Source of the DNA: Bacteroidota bacterium | Lineage (GTDB): Bacteria > Bacteroidota > Bacteroidia > Bacteroidales > Rikenellaceae | Direction of reading: 5' to 3' | Length of the DNA: 24,689 nt | Assembly (NCBI GenBank): GCA_023413645.1 | Contig: JAEZPN010000037.1 | Coordinates: 1 to 24,689, forward strand | Shown here: positions 1-6,924 of the stretch, in pieces | Position numbering within the stretch: the first letter of the stretch is position 1 | How the letters are laid out: each line of letters begins with the position of its first letter | Translations under genes and position numbers: made by a program | The notes under the pieces: generated by a model | What the model was told of the DNA's origin: nothing | Database searches by the model: none | The model's input: the letters and a program-made list of their open reading frames with translations, nothing else

Positions 1-59
1 CTCGAAGCCAACTCCACAAGTTCGGGGTCGGAGGCTACGATATAATCGTCTATTTCCAT
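1..59 (-). CDS. 5' end of a CDS leaving the window (possible ECF sigma factor)
   Basis: An ATG at 59-57 opens a frame that stays open for 19 codons to the window edge. The peptide begins MEIDDYIVASDPELVELAS. Its start lies inside the last codons of the upstream glycosyltransferase gene, with a 10-nt overlap between this ATG and that gene's TAG, so the two are probably translationally coupled. The acidic start followed by D-x-E-L-V-E-L-A resembles the N terminus of region 2 in ECF sigma factors, which is inference from too few residues to be firm. The start and frame are reasonably supported; the identity is a guess. Confidence 0.45.
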   Translation of the reverse strand, partial: MEIDDYIVASDPELVELAS

Positions 60-1216
60 ATGCGCGAAGTGGTTGGCATGTTTTGACTCTTTTTGCACCA
101 AAGCATCCACTCCAACATGGGGCCAAAGAGGTCGTATATCCAATATTTAAGTGCCATATCCTTCTCGCCGAGCTTGCGTGCCACACGGTGTGACGACCAC
201 ACTACGATAGCATAACGCAACAATAGTAGACCTATTGCTCCGAGGCCTAACTCGAGGGGAAGAATGGCTATGATAGCCACGATAACGAGGAAGAAGAGTG
301 CACGACTGCGCAACTCGCGCGCTGTGAATTGCTTTGCAAAGTCGGGGTAGAAGCGGCGCGCATTACCAAAGTAGCGCATCTGCTCGATCCACTCCGATTT
401 CATGTCGATACGCTCCTCCGTAACGATAGAGTGGCGCGACATAACTACAGATGTGCGCTTCGCTGTGGCAATCTCCTGCAAGAAGAGGTCGTTCTCGCCG
501 ATATCCATGCCGAGGTAGTTGTAGCCACGCTCGCCATCGTAGAGCTTGCGGTCGAAGCCGTAGTTGCTACGTGGTGCATAGTAGGGCTTACCATCCACGG
601 CGCAAGCCATGGCGTTACGCAACATACTGAACTCCATCATTCGCATAATGTATGTCGTGAGATTGTCGCTCTCAAAGTTGGGAACGGCGGGGGCGATGAC
701 CACAGAACCGCGCTCAAAACCCTTAGCCATGGTTGCTACCCACTCCTTTGAAATTGGTGAAGCGCCAGGTATGGTAAAGAGCAAGCAGTCGTACTGCGCT
801 GACTTGATACCTACGTTGAGTGCCTGCTTTGTCGAGATGTAGAAACGCTCGTTGTCCCCCATCTTTGTAAGACGCATATAGGAGAAGTTGTCGCGGATGC
901 GCTGAAGCTCGTCATAGTAGTCGTTGTCGCTGCCGATATAGACCACCACAATCTCAAACTGATCGTACTCCTGTGCAAGGAGCATTGGGAGTTCGTCGAC
1001 CAAAAAATGCTCGCTCTCGCCACGCATGGGGACGATTACAGAGATGGGAGGATTGTCGCGACGCTTCTCTCTTTCGCGCATGAGGCGGAAACCGATGATG
1101 CGATTATAGGCGATTGCGTAGTAATAAATCTGTATTGCGAATAGCGTAACTGCCAGAAGCACAAGTGTTATGCCCTGCCATGAGTAGTGTTGTAGTATGT
1201 TGCTAAAAAACTGCAT
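50..1216 (-). CDS. Membrane-anchored family 2 glycosyltransferase, atypical DxD region
   Basis: Predicted inner-membrane glycosyltransferase of the GT2 type, 388 residues; the sugar donor and acceptor cannot be told. One N-terminal membrane helix (about 15-37) precedes a GT-A-like domain that starts PPISVIVPMRGE (56-67). A later GENDLF stretch and QMRYFGNARRF resemble the acidic catalytic region and the Q-x-x-R-x-x region of processive or membrane GT2 enzymes. Two or so hydrophobic helices lie near 305-340. The usual DxD metal-binding position reads TIPGAS (148-153), so the canonical aspartates are absent. A longer frame opens at 1258, but the -7 promoter element at 1241-1248 lies inside that extension, so the ATG at 1216, preceded by AGAGGA, is the likely start. 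The gene overlaps the next minus-strand gene by 10 nt. Confidence 0.8.
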   Translation of the reverse strand: MQFFSNILQHYSWQGITLVLLAVTLFAIQIYYYAIAYNRIIGFRLMREREKRRDNPPISVIVPMRGESEHFLVDELPMLLAQEYDQFEIVVVYIGSDNDYYDELQRIRDNFSYMRLTKMGDNERFYISTKQALNVGIKSAQYDCLLFTIPGASPISKEWVATMAKGFERGSVVIAPAVPNFESDNLTTYIMRMMEFSMLRNAMACAVDGKPYYAPRSNYGFDRKLYDGERGYNYLGMDIGENDLFLQEIATAKRTSVVMSRHSIVTEERIDMKSEWIEQMRYFGNARRFYPDFAKQFTARELRSRALFFLVIVAIIAILPLELGLGAIGLLLLRYAIVVWSSHRVARKLGEKDMALKYWIYDLFGPMLEWMLWCKKSQNMPTTSRIWK

Positions 1217-1240
1217 TTCCTCTAAATAATAATAAGCGTA

Positions 1241-1271
1241 CAAAGGTAATAAAAACAATTAACATCTGCAA
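1241..1271 (-). promoter_or_regulatory. Bacteroidota-type promoter of the glycosyltransferase gene
   Basis: On the minus strand TACCTTTG (1248-1241) matches the TAnnTTTG -7 consensus. TTG (1271-1269) lies exactly 20 nt upstream, the usual -33 spacing. The predicted transcript would start near 1235, leaving a leader of only about 20 nt before the ATG at 1216. Confidence 0.7.
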
Positions 1272-1302
1272 TTGGTGATTAACAATTATTTTTGTATCTT
1301 TG
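1272..1302 (+). promoter_or_regulatory. Bacteroidota-type promoter of the tgt operon
   Basis: TATCTTTG at 1295-1302 matches the TAnnTTTG -7 consensus, and TTG at 1272-1274 sits 20 nt upstream as the -33 element. This TTG is the other half of the CAATTG palindrome (1269-1274) used by the divergent promoter. The ATG of tgt at 1320 would follow the predicted start by only about 10 nt. Confidence 0.7.
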
Positions 1303-1319
1303 CACGTTATATATACGTT

Positions 1320-2450
1320 ATGAAATTTACATTGCAACATACGGCGCCCGAATCGAAGGCGCGTGCCGGTCTCATCGAGACCGACCACGGTCCAATTGAG
1401 ACCCCAATATTTATGCCCGTAGGTACAGCTGCGGCAATGAAGGGTATCTTCCATCGCGATGTGGAGAACGAGGCTAAGGCACAGATTATCCTCGCCAACA
1501 CCTACCACCTCTACCTCCGTCCCGGTATGGAGGTTATCGAGAAGGCGGGTGGCGTACATCAGTTCTCGACATGGCAGAAACCGATGCTCACAGATAGCGG
1601 TGGCTTCCAGGTCTTTTCGTTGGCTGCATGCCGCAAGCTCAAGGAGGATGGATGCCACTTCCAATCGCATATCGATGGCTCGCGCCACGTCTTTACGCCC
1701 GAGAGCGTTATCGACACGGAGCGTACCATAGGCGCCGATATTATGATGGCATTCGACGAGTGCCCTCCAGGTGATGCGCCTTACGACTATGCTAAGAAGT
1801 CGTTGGCACTTACCGAGCGCTGGCTCGACCGCTGCTTCAATCGCTACCATCAGACGCAACCTAAGTGGGGACACTACCAGTCGTTGTTCCCCATTGTGCA
1901 GGGTGCTGGCTACCCCGACTTGCGTGAGCAGGCGGCACGTAACGTGTTGCAGTACAATGCTGATGGCTATGCAATTGGAGGTTTGGCAGTGGGCGAACCC
2001 ACCGATGTCATGTACTCTATGATTGAGGTGTGTAATGCTGTGTTGCCAGCGGATAAACCTCGCTACTTGATGGGTGTAGGTACGCCTATAAACATTCTCG
2101 AGGCCATAGACCGCGGTGTCGATATGTTCGACTGCGTAATGCCTACGCGTAATGGCCGAAATGGTCAACTCTTCACCTCAGAGGGTGTGATTAACATCCG
2201 CAACAAAAAGTGGGAGATGGACTTTTCGCCTATCGACCCCAATGGAGTTGCCTTCGTAGACCACCAATACTCTAAGGCATATCTCCACCACCTCGTAGTG
2301 TGCAAGGAGATGCTCGCGGCACAGATTGCATCGCTCCACAACACAGCCTTCTACCTCTGGCTTGTGGGTGAGGCGCGCAAGCATATCATCGCTGGCGACT
2401 TCAAACCTTGGAAGGAGATGATGGTCGTGAAGCTCGGTCGCAGACTATAA
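1320..2450 (+). CDS. tgt: tRNA-guanine transglycosylase (queuine/preQ1 tRNA-ribosyltransferase)
   Basis: Exchanges guanine at the wobble position of GUN-anticodon tRNAs for a queuosine precursor. The protein has 376 residues, the normal bacterial length. Landmarks: ANTYHLYLRPG, TDSGGFQVFSL with the conserved D92, GGLAVGEP, LMGVGTP, and MFDCVMPTRNGRNG with the expected nucleophile D271. The C-terminal zinc site is altered: the C-x-C-x-x-C positions read G309-V-A311-F-V-D314, while the fourth ligand H340 is kept at the normal 26-residue spacing. I recall other Bacteroidota Tgt proteins sharing this loss. A frame open from 1272 is rejected as the start because it begins upstream of the promoter; ATG 1320 gives the family N terminus MKFTLQHT. 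First gene of the plus-strand operon, 24 nt before the permease gene. Confidence 0.95.
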   Translation: MKFTLQHTAPESKARAGLIETDHGPIETPIFMPVGTAAAMKGIFHRDVENEAKAQIILANTYHLYLRPGMEVIEKAGGVHQFSTWQKPMLTDSGGFQVFSLAACRKLKEDGCHFQSHIDGSRHVFTPESVIDTERTIGADIMMAFDECPPGDAPYDYAKKSLALTERWLDRCFNRYHQTQPKWGHYQSLFPIVQGAGYPDLREQAARNVLQYNADGYAIGGLAVGEPTDVMYSMIEVCNAVLPADKPRYLMGVGTPINILEAIDRGVDMFDCVMPTRNGRNGQLFTSEGVINIRNKKWEMDFSPIDPNGVAFVDHQYSKAYLHHLVVCKEMLAAQIASLHNTAFYLWLVGEARKHIIAGDFKPWKEMMVVKLGRRL

Positions 2451-2474
2451 CAGTAACAATGTGCTAATAACACA

Positions 2475-3590
2475 ATGAGAATAAGAATTTTACCATCGCT
2501 TCCAGGTCTTCGTACCCTCGATAAATATATCTTGGGTAAGTTCCTGCGTACCTACATATTCGGTATCTTGATGATGATTATCATCTTGGTTGTGTTCGAC
2601 TATGTGGAGAAGGTCGATGACTTTACGGAGCTTAAGGCGCCAATGAAGGAGATTATTTGGGACTACTACATGAACTTTATCCCGCAGTTCGTGAGTCAGT
2701 TTAGTGCCCTATTCACCTTTATCGCCGTCATCTTCTTTACCTCGAAGATGGCCATGCAGACCGAGATTGTGGCAATACTCTCGGGAGGTGTCAGCTTCAG
2801 ACGCTTCATGTGGCCCTATGTTGTTGGTGCAACGCTAATTACGGTGATGAGCCTCGCCCTCAGTTTGTGGATTATTCCCGAGGGTCAGAAAGCGAGTGTC
2901 GAGTTCCAGAGCAAGTATCTCAAGAGTCAGCAGTTGGTGGTATATCCCGACCATGTATATCGACAGATTCAGCCCGATACTTATGCCTATGTGCGTGGTT
3001 ACTCGCCAGGTATGGAGCGCGTTCCCTTCTTCGCTATCGAGCGCTTTGAGGGTGCGGAGCTTGTCGAGACCCTCGATGCTGCAAATGCAACATTCGACGT
3101 GGAGTCACAGCGCTGGACGGCACCCCGCTATATGATCTATTCGCGTGGCGAGGATGGCACGCTCAGTGGTAAGCAGTATCGTAACCTTGATACTCTCGTT
3201 AACCTCGATGTTCGTGAGTTGGGTGATATCTCGGGTGTGGTAAAGACGCTTACATATGAGGAGCTCAACGACTTCCTCGAGCAGCAGCGTAGCAAGGGCT
3301 CGGATGAGGTGTTCTTGATTGAGGTGGAGCGTCATGCTCGCTTCTCGTATCCCATTTCAACGTTCATCCTCACGATTATCGGCGTGTCGCTCGCATCGCG
3401 CAAGGTGCGTGGTGGTATGGGTATGCACATCGGTGTTGGTATTGCGTTGTGCTTCAGTTACTTGATGGTGGGCCGAGTGTCGGAACAGATTGCCATAAGT
3501 GGCTCCATAGAGCCTTGGATTGGAGTATGGCTACCGAATATCATATTCGCCATAATTGCAATTATTGTCTATCGTAAAGCACCTAAATAG
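2475..3590 (+). CDS. LptF/LptG-family permease (YjgP/YjgQ) of LPS export
   Basis: Inner-membrane permease subunit of the Lpt ABC transporter, which moves lipopolysaccharide from the inner membrane towards the cell surface. It has 371 residues, close to E. coli LptF and LptG. Six membrane helices are arranged 3 + 3: about 26-43, 72-90, 112-134, then a large periplasmic domain (about 135-290, beta-rich), then about 294-308, 317-334 and 349-366. The motif after the second helix (TEIVAILSGGVSFRRFMWPY) is typical of the family. Which of the two paralogues it represents cannot be decided from the window. It lies 24 nt after tgt and stops 2 nt before the next ATG, so it is co-transcribed. The periplasmic partner LptC is at 14674-15690 on the other strand. 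Confidence 0.92.
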   Translation: MRIRILPSLPGLRTLDKYILGKFLRTYIFGILMMIIILVVFDYVEKVDDFTELKAPMKEIIWDYYMNFIPQFVSQFSALFTFIAVIFFTSKMAMQTEIVAILSGGVSFRRFMWPYVVGATLITVMSLALSLWIIPEGQKASVEFQSKYLKSQQLVVYPDHVYRQIQPDTYAYVRGYSPGMERVPFFAIERFEGAELVETLDAANATFDVESQRWTAPRYMIYSRGEDGTLSGKQYRNLDTLVNLDVRELGDISGVVKTLTYEELNDFLEQQRSKGSDEVFLIEVERHARFSYPISTFILTIIGVSLASRKVRGGMGMHIGVGIALCFSYLMVGRVSEQIAISGSIEPWIGVWLPNIIFAIIAIIVYRKAPK

Positions 3591-3592
3591 TC

Positions 3593-5788
3593 ATGCAGAA
3601 AGTTAACGATATTGTCGCCTCGCTACGTCGTGGTGAGCGTCTCTCGGCTGATGATGCCCTCGTGTTGTGGCGCGAGGCACCACTCTGGCTACTCGGCGAG
3701 TTGGCCACCGAACGCAAGTTAGCTATGAGTGGTCGCAGTGTCTACTATAATAGAAATGTGCACCTCGAGCCCTCGAACATCTGCCTCTTCAACTGTGAGT
3801 TCTGCTCGTTCCGCCGAAGGGAGGGAGATCCCGATGCGTGGGCGATGACTATGGATGAGATTGAGTCTCGTGCAGCGGAGTTGCGTAGTGCCGACATCAC
3901 CGAGGTACATATCGTAGGTGGCGTGCACCCCAAGCACGACCTTGCCAGCTATGTCGAGATGGTGCGCAGAGTTAAGCGCCAGCTGCCCCATGTAGCGGTC
4001 AAGGCATACACCGCGGTCGAGATATTCTATATGATTAAGCGTGAGGGTATTTCAATTGTTGAGGGCTTGCGTCGTCTTAAGGAGGCGGGCATGGAGTGCA
4101 TCCCTGGTGGTGGTGCCGAGATCTTCGATGCAGAGCTTCGCGCAAAGATATGCCCCGACAAGTGTAGTGCCGATGAGTGGCTCGCAGTGCACCGTGCTGC
4201 CCACAACATGGGTCTCTCGACAAACTGCACAATGCTATATGGTCATATCGAGACCCTCGAGCAGCGCGTAGACCACTTGGAGCGCTTGCGTAAGTTGCAG
4301 GATGAGGCACCAGGTTTCGATGCCTTCATTCCGCTTAAGTATCACAGTCGCAACAACCGCATGTCCGAGGTTGGCGAATGCTCGGTAGAGGAGGACTTGC
4401 GCACGATAGCCATTAGCCGCCTATTCTTGGATAACATCCCACATATCAAGGCATATTGGGTGTCGTACGGTAGGGCAACAACGGAGATGGCATTGGCATT
4501 TGGTGCTGACGACATCGACGGCACGATTGGCGATACAACGAAGATATACTCTATGGCCGGAGGCACGGAGCGCCCCTCGATGAGTGTTGAGGAGTTGGAA
4601 TATATGGTGCGTGCCGCAGGCATGGAACCCGTAGAGCGTGACTCGCACTACAACGTCGTTATGCGTAGTAACCCTAAAGCTGCTGACGCTGAGGTTGTTG
4701 TTGAGGTGCCTAAGAGTGAGGAAAATGAAAAACCTATAGAGAAAAACGTAGAGAATAAGAGTATGACAGAGGATAAGATTACATCAAAAAATGAGGGTGT
4801 TGCCCGTGAGGTGAAGCCTCAGCCTAAGCAGAAGAGCGGGAAGAACTCGGAGGGCGCGATGTCGAAGTTGTGGAACTTCTGCAAGGCCTTCTACAGCCGC
4901 CTTACTATCACGTCACACATAATATTCATCGGCATCTTCTGTTTGCTGCTTCTTGGTGTTCTCTACTTCGGCTTGAAGTGGGGCACACGCCATAACGACA
5001 CTATCGTAGTCCCCAACTTCGTGGGTAAGACTATCGAGGAGGCGCAGAGCATTGCCGAGAATAGGGACCTAAATATCGTTGTGCGCGACTCAATTTTTGA
5101 TGTCGACCTGCCCGGTGGTACCATTGTCGACCAGCTCCCCGGCACGTCGGATGTGCGCGATGTTACGGTAAAACCCGGCCGAAAGATATATGTTACAATC
5201 AACGCATATAGCCGCCGTCAGGTTGCTGTGCCATATGTTGCGAAGCAGACATTACGTCAGGCTCTCAACCAGATTGAACGCTCGGGACTCACTGTAGATA
5301 GGCTTGTCTACGAGGCAGATATGACCTCTACGGACTATGTTGAGAAACAGATTGTTGGTGGCAAGGAGGTAGGTCCATCTTCAACGCGCACTGTGCCTGT
5401 GGGTACGGGTGTTACGCTCCATGTGACATACCACCGCGACGAGCAGTACACTATTGCTCCACGCATCGTGGGCCTAACCTTGGCTAAGGCAAAGTCTACG
5501 CTCTGGGATCACGGCTTGAACGTCGGCGATATTGTCTACGATGAGAGTGTTGGTGACATCATCGAGCGTCGCACAGCACGTGTATATATGCAGTCTTCGG
5601 CCATCGGCTCATCGCTTCGTCGTGGTTCGAAGGTCGATATTCACCTCACTACGGACGATGTCCTTGTCGACTCATTGCGATTGATAGCAGATAAGGACGC
5701 GCAGCGTGCCGAGACTAAGCGTCGTAAGGAGCAGCAGGAGAAGCAGCGCGAGGCAGATAGCCTTGCCGCGCTTGATACAAACAACTAA
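3593..5788 (+). CDS. Fusion protein: aminofutalosine synthase (MqnE) joined to a membrane-anchored triple-PASTA protein
   Basis: One uninterrupted 731-codon frame holds two proteins normally separate. Residues 1 to about 357 form a complete radical SAM enzyme with the 4Fe-4S motif C64-x3-C68-x2-C71 (CLFNCEFCSF), IPGGGAEIFD, NCTMLYGHIETLEQRVDHL and FIPLKYHSRNNR. These best match MqnE, which joins SAM to 3-[(1-carboxyvinyl)oxy]benzoate to make aminofutalosine for menaquinone synthesis; MqnC is the main alternative. Residues about 358-422 are a K/E-rich linker. One hydrophobic helix follows (about 439-461), then three PASTA repeats beginning near 470, 540 and 613, and a basic, coiled C-terminal tail. 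Topology fits a cytoplasmic enzyme and periplasmic PASTA domains. Internal ATGs at 4763 (residue 391) and 4859 (residue 423) could start a separate PASTA protein. The start is 2 nt after the permease stop. Confidence 0.85.
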   Translation: MQKVNDIVASLRRGERLSADDALVLWREAPLWLLGELATERKLAMSGRSVYYNRNVHLEPSNICLFNCEFCSFRRREGDPDAWAMTMDEIESRAAELRSADITEVHIVGGVHPKHDLASYVEMVRRVKRQLPHVAVKAYTAVEIFYMIKREGISIVEGLRRLKEAGMECIPGGGAEIFDAELRAKICPDKCSADEWLAVHRAAHNMGLSTNCTMLYGHIETLEQRVDHLERLRKLQDEAPGFDAFIPLKYHSRNNRMSEVGECSVEEDLRTIAISRLFLDNIPHIKAYWVSYGRATTEMALAFGADDIDGTIGDTTKIYSMAGGTERPSMSVEELEYMVRAAGMEPVERDSHYNVVMRSNPKAADAEVVVEVPKSEENEKPIEKNVENKSMTEDKITSKNEGVAREVKPQPKQKSGKNSEGAMSKLWNFCKAFYSRLTITSHIIFIGIFCLLLLGVLYFGLKWGTRHNDTIVVPNFVGKTIEEAQSIAENRDLNIVVRDSIFDVDLPGGTIVDQLPGTSDVRDVTVKPGRKIYVTINAYSRRQVAVPYVAKQTLRQALNQIERSGLTVDRLVYEADMTSTDYVEKQIVGGKEVGPSSTRTVPVGTGVTLHVTYHRDEQYTIAPRIVGLTLAKAKSTLWDHGLNVGDIVYDESVGDIIERRTARVYMQSSAIGSSLRRGSKVDIHLTTDDVLVDSLRLIADKDAQRAETKRRKEQQEKQREADSLAALDTNN

Positions 5789-5803
5789 GAATGAGATTAT
5801 AAC

Positions 5804-6895
5804 GTGGTAAACGAAGAACTATACAACAAGGAGGATTTAGAACTCTTGGATGGTGTCGCAGAGGGCGTCGACGAGGGTGACGAGATGTATGAGCACTTTG
5901 CGGTGACGGTGGATAAGGGTCAGTCGCAGATGCGCCTCGACAAGTACCTCACCATACGCCTTGAGCACACCTCGCGCAACCGCATTCAGACGGCTGCCGA
6001 TGGCAAGAATATCCTCGTTAATGGCAAACCCCAGAAGTCGAGCTACAAGGTAAAGCCCCTCGACCAGATATCTATCGTGATGCCCTATCCCCGCCATAAG
6101 GAGGAGATTGTGCCCGAGAATATTCCCCTCGATATCGTCTACGAGGATGATGATGTTATCGTGGTAAATAAGGCAGCTGGTATGGTTGTGCACCCTGGCG
6201 TTGGCAACCATAGCGGCACGTTGGTACACGCCTTGTCATACCACTTGAGCGAGCTGGAGATGTTCTCGGAGGGTAACGCACGCGCGGGCCTTGTACACCG
6301 TATCGATAAGGATACGTCGGGTTTGTTGGTCGTAGCAAAGAATGAGCGTGCTCATGCCGCCCTTGCAAAGCAGTTCTTCGACCATACCATATATCGCCGC
6401 TATGTAGCCCTTGTGTGGGGTAACATCGCGGAGGATGAGGGTACTATCATCGGTAATATTGGTCGTAGCCCCAAGGACCGCTTGCAGATGTATGTCTTCG
6501 AGGATGGCTCGGATGGTAAGCATGCCGTTACCCACTTCAAAGTTTTGCGCCGCTATGGCTATGTGACGCTCGTGGAGTGCCGCTTGGAGACAGGTCGTAC
6601 ACACCAGATTCGTGTGCATATGTCATGGCAGGGTCACCCCTTGTTCAACGATGAGCGCTATGGCGGTAACCGCATCCTTAAGGGTACAACGTTTATGAAG
6701 TACAAGCAGTTCATCGAAAACTGCTTCAAGCTCATCCCCCGTCAGTCGCTCCACGCGCGTGCACTCGGCTTCGAGCATCCCACAACGGGTAAGTATGTGC
6801 AGTTTGAGTCGGAGCTACCCGACGACTTCAAGGCAGTATTGCAGAAGTGGGACACCTACACCGATGCTGTGGGCCTCGATATGGATGAGATTTAA
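5804..6895 (+). CDS. RluD/RluA-family 23S rRNA pseudouridine synthase
   Basis: Isomerises specific uridines of large-subunit rRNA (RluD-like) to pseudouridine. The 363-residue protein has an acidic N-terminal leader, an S4-type RNA-binding domain (about 40-100, with RLDKYL and ILVNGKP), and the catalytic domain with HRIDKDTSGL (catalytic D168), DRLQMYV, and LETGRTHQIRVHMS. The start is a GTG at 5804: the frame is closed just upstream by a TGA, and the next in-frame ATG (5885, residue 28) would remove the acidic leader NEELYNKEDLELL, which I recall as conserved in Bacteroidales homologues. A three-codon ORF ATGAGATTATAA (5791-5802) ends one base before the GTG. It lies 15 nt after the PASTA fusion gene; I recall a PASTA gene commonly preceding this synthase gene in the order. 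Confidence 0.92.
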   Translation: MVNEELYNKEDLELLDGVAEGVDEGDEMYEHFAVTVDKGQSQMRLDKYLTIRLEHTSRNRIQTAADGKNILVNGKPQKSSYKVKPLDQISIVMPYPRHKEEIVPENIPLDIVYEDDDVIVVNKAAGMVVHPGVGNHSGTLVHALSYHLSELEMFSEGNARAGLVHRIDKDTSGLLVVAKNERAHAALAKQFFDHTIYRRYVALVWGNIAEDEGTIIGNIGRSPKDRLQMYVFEDGSDGKHAVTHFKVLRRYGYVTLVECRLETGRTHQIRVHMSWQGHPLFNDERYGGNRILKGTTFMKYKQFIENCFKLIPRQSLHARALGFEHPTTGKYVQFESELPDDFKAVLQKWDTYTDAVGLDMDEI

Positions 6896-6924
6896 TCGCT
6901 TAGCACACTAAAACAGAGACGCTT

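Noticed and set aside
1304..1318. ACGT-TATATAT-ACGT inverted repeat before tgt as an operator
   Set aside because: Arms are only 4 bp, self-palindromic, and the core is imperfect; too weak to call as a regulator site.
1203..2168. 321-codon open frame on the minus strand opposite tgt
   Set aside because: It lies antisense to a clearly recognisable tgt gene, has no family-like motifs and runs over the divergent glycosyltransferase start; an open shadow frame.
4650..4870. MqnE-PASTA join as a simple sequencing frameshift
   Set aside because: Both halves and the linker are in one frame and the linker has plausible hydrophilic composition, so no indel is needed. Loss of a stop codon by substitution remains possible and is noted in the findings.
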